Assembly (NCBI GenBank): GCA_009392285.1
Contig: VFGU01000012.1
Span: 62,001 to 126,000, forward strand
Length of the DNA stretch: 64,000 nt
From: SAR202 cluster bacterium
Lineage (GTDB): Bacteria; Chloroflexota; Dehalococcoidia; Lucifugimonadales; Lucifugimonadaceae
Direction: 5' to 3'
Part shown: positions 60,653 through 64,000 of the stretch, one piece after another
How positions within the stretch are numbered: position 1 is the stretch's first letter
Layout: each line of letters opens with the position of its first letter
Notes under the pieces: model-generated
What the model was told of the DNA's origin: nothing
Seen by the model: only the letters and a program-made list of their open reading frames with translations
Databases searched by the model: none
Made by a program: the position numbers and the translations under genes

Positions 60653-62149
60653 TTACTTGATCGTTATTAAGTATGAAACAAGGGCATCTAACTCTTCTTC
60701 GCTTAGGTTTATAAATATTTGAGGCATTACGTTAGCTGCGTACCCATCAACTATGTATTCATTCGGATATGTTATGGATTGGTATATATATTCTTCTGCA
60801 GATAGCCCCTCTACTCTTGATGAGGACCTATCGATTAGGCCATACATACTTGGCCCTACAATCACCTCATCTTGGCTAAGTGAATGACAACCAGCGCAAC
60901 CTTGATTAGTAAATAAATACTCTCCTTGTTCTTCAGGTGTATTCCAAACCATTACCTCAGTTTCCTCTAAACTTTCAGTGCCAGCAACAACAGATCCCCA
61001 TCCTTCTGGAATTTGAGAGAGAAGATAATCAGCAATAGCTTCAACTTCATGTTCTTTCAAATTAGCAGCTCCATCCTTATAAACACTTCCAACAGATTGC
61101 ATTCTTGTACCTTGTTTTATATCTGAAGGATTTTTTATCCAAGCAATTAAATTTTCTCTAGTCATATCTTTTTGACCAGCTGCAAGCATAGTTCTTATCC
61201 CTAAATGTGTAAGATTGGGAGCAGATACTCTTACCGATTCTTCTTGTTTATCATACCAATCCGCCCACCTTTCATCTTGTACAGTTATTTCTTTTTCGTA
61301 AGATCCATCCATATAACTATCTATAGAGTGGCACATACTACAATGGGCTAGAAATAAGCCATACCCATCTGATGCTGTTGCTTTAGGAGGAGTTTTCATG
61401 GCATTCAACCACACATTAAAATCTGCTTCGTCCTCAGCTATAACTCTAAATCTCATTCTTGCATGTGCTACTCCGCAGAATTCAGCACATTGACCAGAAT
61501 AATTTCCTGGCTCATCTACCTGAAACCACATTTGATTAGTATTTCCAGGTACAGTATCTTTTTTACCAGCAACTTGAGGAATCCAAAAACTGTGAATTAC
61601 GTCTTGACTTTCAAGTATTACTTTAACTGGCCTGTTAGTCGGCACCCTTAGTTCATTTGCTGTAACTATACCTTCGTTCGGATACCTAAACTCCCACCAC
61701 CACTGGTGACCCATTGCGACAATTTCTAAAGGATCTGAGTCTTCTGGAGGCTCATAAGTTGAATAGATTGTCTGAACTGTAGGAACCATGATTACTACAA
61801 GAATTAAAGCAGGAATTATCGTCCACAGGATTTCCAACTTTGTATTTCCATGAACCTGCTTAGGAGGTATATCAGGTAATTTAAAATCACTACCTGGAAT
61901 AGGGTGTTCTTTTCTTCTAAAATTTAATACAGCAAAAATCAATGCGCCTTGGACAATTACGAAAATAACTCCCGCTATCCAAAACATTAAATAAAAAAGT
62001 TCTGATTGTGCCTGAGCTACTGGGCCGGCATTCGCAAACGTGCTTTGTTCATGATGAGGGCTACAACTCGATATAAACAGCAATAACAAAGAAGAGAGTG
62101 AAAAATATTTAAATAACTTTGTTATCATTAATTTATGTGATTTATTCAC
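60653..62149 (-). CDS. ctaC: Cytochrome c oxidase subunit II fused to two c-heme domains (caa3)
   Basis: 498-residue lipoprotein (lipobox Cys29) with two membrane helices (about 50-75 and 107-127), CuA site (His186, Cys221, Cys225, His229, Met232 in SGQCAEFCGVAHARM) and two cytochrome c motifs: CSMCH at 270-274 and CAGCH at 418-422. Two c-hemes suggest it takes electrons directly from an upstream donor. GTG start with AAGG 5 bases upstream; an ATG 21 bases later is possible. First gene of the cox operon. Confidence 0.94.
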   Translation of the reverse strand: MNKSHKLMITKLFKYFSLSSLLLLFISSCSPHHEQSTFANAGPVAQAQSELFYLMFWIAGVIFVIVQGALIFAVLNFRRKEHPIPGSDFKLPDIPPKQVHGNTKLEILWTIIPALILVVIMVPTVQTIYSTYEPPEDSDPLEIVAMGHQWWWEFRYPNEGIVTANELRVPTNRPVKVILESQDVIHSFWIPQVAGKKDTVPGNTNQMWFQVDEPGNYSGQCAEFCGVAHARMRFRVIAEDEADFNVWLNAMKTPPKATASDGYGLFLAHCSMCHSIDSYMDGSYEKEITVQDERWADWYDKQEESVRVSAPNLTHLGIRTMLAAGQKDMTRENLIAWIKNPSDIKQGTRMQSVGSVYKDGAANLKEHEVEAIADYLLSQIPEGWGSVVAGTESLEETEVMVWNTPEEQGEYLFTNQGCAGCHSLSQDEVIVGPSMYGLIDRSSSRVEGLSAEEYIYQSITYPNEYIVDGYAANVMPQIFINLSEEELDALVSYLITIK

Positions 62150-62202
62150 TTCAACCTTGGTTCTGTCTATAAAGCAGACTTTAGTTTAAGTTTGCTAGAG
62201 AA

Positions 62203-62231
62203 AATATAGCATCAACCTCGATTGAAATCAA
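62203..62231 (-). promoter_or_regulatory. Promoter of the cox operon
   Basis: Minus strand: -35 TTGATT (62231-62226), 17-base spacer (62225-62209) ending in an extended TGC, and -10 TATATT (62208-62203). Transcription would begin near 62196, giving about 47 bases of leader before the coxB GTG. Confidence 0.6.
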
Positions 62232-62276
62232 CGAAATTGTGAGCTTTATTAAAGTAGTATTTAGAATAACCGACCT

Positions 62277-62900
62277 GTGAATATAATTTTAGCAACTCAA
62301 AATAAAGGAAAAGTAGAGGAATTTAATAGAATTTTTGCAGACTATTCTGTTGAATTGTCTAGTATTTTTGATTATGGAATTACTTTAGAGCCTGAAGAAA
62401 CCGGTAATACCTTTTCTGAGAATGCACAAATCAAACTAGAGTATTATCTAGAAGCTATTCAAAATAATAAGGCTTATGACAGTTCTCAAAAAAATCTTCT
62501 TCTAGCAGAGGATTCCGGCATAGAAATAAAAGCCTTAAATGGTGAGCCGGGTGTATTATCAGCACGATATGGGGGAGAAGGTTTAAATAGTACAGATCGA
62601 AATAATCTTATATTAGAAAAAATGAAAGATGTTGTTCCCGAGAATAGAAAAGCAAGATTTGTATGCTGTATAAAGATTGTAGATATTGAAGAGAATATAA
62701 AATATGAATTTATAGGATATTCGGAAGGGTTGATCATGGATAATATTTATGGGTCAAGAGGTTTTGGATATGATCCAATTTTTAAGCCATTGGGTTACAA
62801 TGTCTCAATGGGTAGTTTAGAGCCTCAAGTTAAGGATAAAATTAGCCATAGAGGTTTGGCGAGTAAAAAATTAATTAAAAAGATTTTAGATGAAAGATAA
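62277..62900 (+). CDS. rdgB: XTP/dITP pyrophosphatase (RdgB/HAM1)
   Basis: 207-residue house-cleaning nucleotidase; hydrolyses ITP/XTP/dITP. ILATQNKGKVEEF at the N-terminus, AEDSGIEI, LSARYGGEG, GFGYDPIFKP and SHRGLASKKL are canonical. GTG start. The stop overlaps moaA by 11 bases. Confidence 0.95.
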   Translation: MNIILATQNKGKVEEFNRIFADYSVELSSIFDYGITLEPEETGNTFSENAQIKLEYYLEAIQNNKAYDSSQKNLLLAEDSGIEIKALNGEPGVLSARYGGEGLNSTDRNNLILEKMKDVVPENRKARFVCCIKIVDIEENIKYEFIGYSEGLIMDNIYGSRGFGYDPIFKPLGYNVSMGSLEPQVKDKISHRGLASKKLIKKILDER

Positions 62901-63894
62901 ATTAAATAGAAAATTGACTGATTTGAGGATCTCTGTAACTGACAGGTGTAATTTTAGATGTCGATATTGTATGCCTGAAGAACTTTATGGGGAAGCTTAC
63001 GAGTTCCTAAAAAAAGATCAAGTGTTGTCTTTTGAGGAAATAGTTAGGTTGACCAAAATATTTATTAAATTAGGTGTTAATAAGGTAAGACTTACAGGAG
63101 GAGAGCCCCTAGTAAGAAAAAACATTGAAACATTGATTTCGTCGATTTCAAGTTTAGATGAGAGTGTTGATCTAGCAATGACAACTAATGGGTACCTTCT
63201 TAATAAATTTGCAAATATATTATTTAGCTCAGGATTAAAAAGGTTAACAATTAGTTTAGATTCTTTAGATAACGATATTTTTCAAAAAATGAGTGGAAAA
63301 AAGTTTAATGTGGATGATGTTTTAATGGGGATAAGTAGTGCTAAAAAAGCTGGATTTAAAAATATAAAAATTAATTCCGTAATTAAAAAAGGTATCAATG
63401 ATGAGGGAATAATTGACTTGGTTGATTACTGTAAAAGAGAAGGGCACATTTTAAGATTCATAGAGTATATGGATGTTGGAACGCTGAATTCTTGGAACAG
63501 AGGATCTGTTTTAGATTCAAAAAAAATAATAGATATAATCTCGAAAAAATATCCAATTCATCCAGTAAGCAAGAACTATTCATCTGAGGTTGCAGATAGA
63601 TATAAATTTGATGACGGAGAAGGAGAATTAGGATTTATATCATCGGTATCCAATCCATTCTGTATGTCTTGCACAAGATCTAGGATTACTGCTGACGGAA
63701 AATTTGTGACCTGTCTTTTTTCAAACAAGGGGTTAGATTTAAAGAAGCATTTGAGAAGTAGAGCCACAGACGAAGACATTTTAAATTTAATATCAGAAAA
63801 TTGGTTAATTCGAAATGATCAGTATTCTTTGGATAGGTCTTTAGAAAAAGGTAAAGTTAAGGATAAAATTGAAATGTTCCAATTAGGAGGTTAA
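62890..63894 (+). CDS. moaA: GTP 3',8-cyclase (MoaA)
   Basis: 334-residue radical SAM enzyme, first step of molybdenum-cofactor synthesis. N-terminal cluster Cys20, Cys24, Cys27 (DRCNFRCRYC), GGEPLVRK, and the C-terminal cluster in NPFCMSCTRSRI with a further Cys in VTCLFS, plus the required C-terminal Gly-Gly. It overlaps rdgB at the start and the convergent gene at the end (stops overlap by 4 bases). Confidence 0.96.
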   Translation: MKDKLNRKLTDLRISVTDRCNFRCRYCMPEELYGEAYEFLKKDQVLSFEEIVRLTKIFIKLGVNKVRLTGGEPLVRKNIETLISSISSLDESVDLAMTTNGYLLNKFANILFSSGLKRLTISLDSLDNDIFQKMSGKKFNVDDVLMGISSAKKAGFKNIKINSVIKKGINDEGIIDLVDYCKREGHILRFIEYMDVGTLNSWNRGSVLDSKKIIDIISKKYPIHPVSKNYSSEVADRYKFDDGEGELGFISSVSNPFCMSCTRSRITADGKFVTCLFSNKGLDLKKHLRSRATDEDILNLISENWLIRNDQYSLDRSLEKGKVKDKIEMFQLGG

Positions 63895-64000
63895 TCTTCC
63901 ATTGGGTTATCAATTAAATCATTTTTCACCGACAAGAATGCATTATCTAGAGCTTTTTTATTTATATAATTAGGTAGAACTATATCCTTCTCCCATCTTA
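63891..64000 (-). CDS. C-terminal end of an unidentified gene cut by the window edge
   Basis: Open minus-strand frame of 35 residues to a TAA at 63893-63891; it ends NDLIDNPMED after RWEKDIVLPNYINKKALD. No family recognised from this fragment. The stop overlaps the moaA stop, the same arrangement seen at other convergent gene pairs here, which supports it being real. Confidence 0.55.
   Translation of the reverse strand, partial: RWEKDIVLPNYINKKALDNAFLSVKNDLIDNPMED

Overview
The window is an AT-rich, tightly packed bacterial chromosome segment. Genes abut or overlap by a few bases, no gap exceeds about 230 bp, and I see no phage, transposon or CRISPR. The gene content points to a marine, sunlit-ocean aerobe: a blue-tuned proteorhodopsin, an A1-type caa3 oxidase with two c-hemes fused to subunit II, a sulfatase with its formylglycine-generating enzyme, and enolase-superfamily and mannonate-dehydratase-like sugar-acid enzymes. 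My best inference is a surface-ocean Chloroflexota of the SAR202 type, a group known for enolase-superfamily and flavin-enzyme paralogues. No rRNA or phylogenetic marker analysis supports this here, so the taxonomy is moderate confidence only.

Layout. 1-4.2 kb: two LolD/MacB-type ATPases, purE, an alpha/beta hydrolase, a PIG-L deacetylase and a HAD phosphatase in one + strand run. 4.2-9.4 kb: two enolase-superfamily enzymes, an O-methyltransferase, MgtE and a uronate-dehydrogenase-like SDR. 9.4-14 kb: a small structured RNA with a mini-ORF, proteorhodopsin, a zinc ribbon, and a peroxiredoxin-DUF4395 operon preceded by a poly-cysteine leader peptide and terminator, then a ceramidase-like membrane hydrolase. 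14-20 kb: aldo/keto reductase, tRNA-Ala, alanine dehydrogenase, amidase, and four of six paralogous small lipoproteins. 20-29 kb: rarA, then two divergent catabolic operons (MFS/SDR/TPP enzyme against acetoacetate-decarboxylase-like/SDR/acetoacetyl-CoA synthetase). 29-35 kb: transporter, MGMT, lipoproteins five and six, an ABC-2 permease, D-aminoacylase and two SDR-fold proteins. 35-44 kb: sulfatase, old yellow enzyme, mannonate-dehydratase-like protein, rsmG, FGE, a HEXXH lipoprotein, hflK-hflC. 44-52 kb: an AKR-trpS-trpE-trpE2-trpG-trpD-trpC-trpF operon. 52-64 kb: pheST, moeA, the cox operon, rdgB, moaA.

The most striking feature is a candidate cysteine-responsive transcription attenuator at 12135-12266 (minus strand). 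A 24-codon leader peptide has six consecutive Cys codons. It is followed by mutually exclusive RNA pairings (protector, antiterminator, terminator) just upstream of a peroxiredoxin and a Cys-rich membrane protein. The arrangement suggests the peroxide-defence genes are switched on when charged Cys-tRNA runs short. Other noteworthy signals are the six-member family of undescribed lipoproteins, a 16-bp-armed inverted repeat around the leader promoter, a stand-alone small RNA with a 13-codon ORF, a second trpE lacking the Trp-feedback motif, a DUF5679 protein without its zinc cysteines, and several promoters placed so close to start codons that the transcripts should be leaderless.
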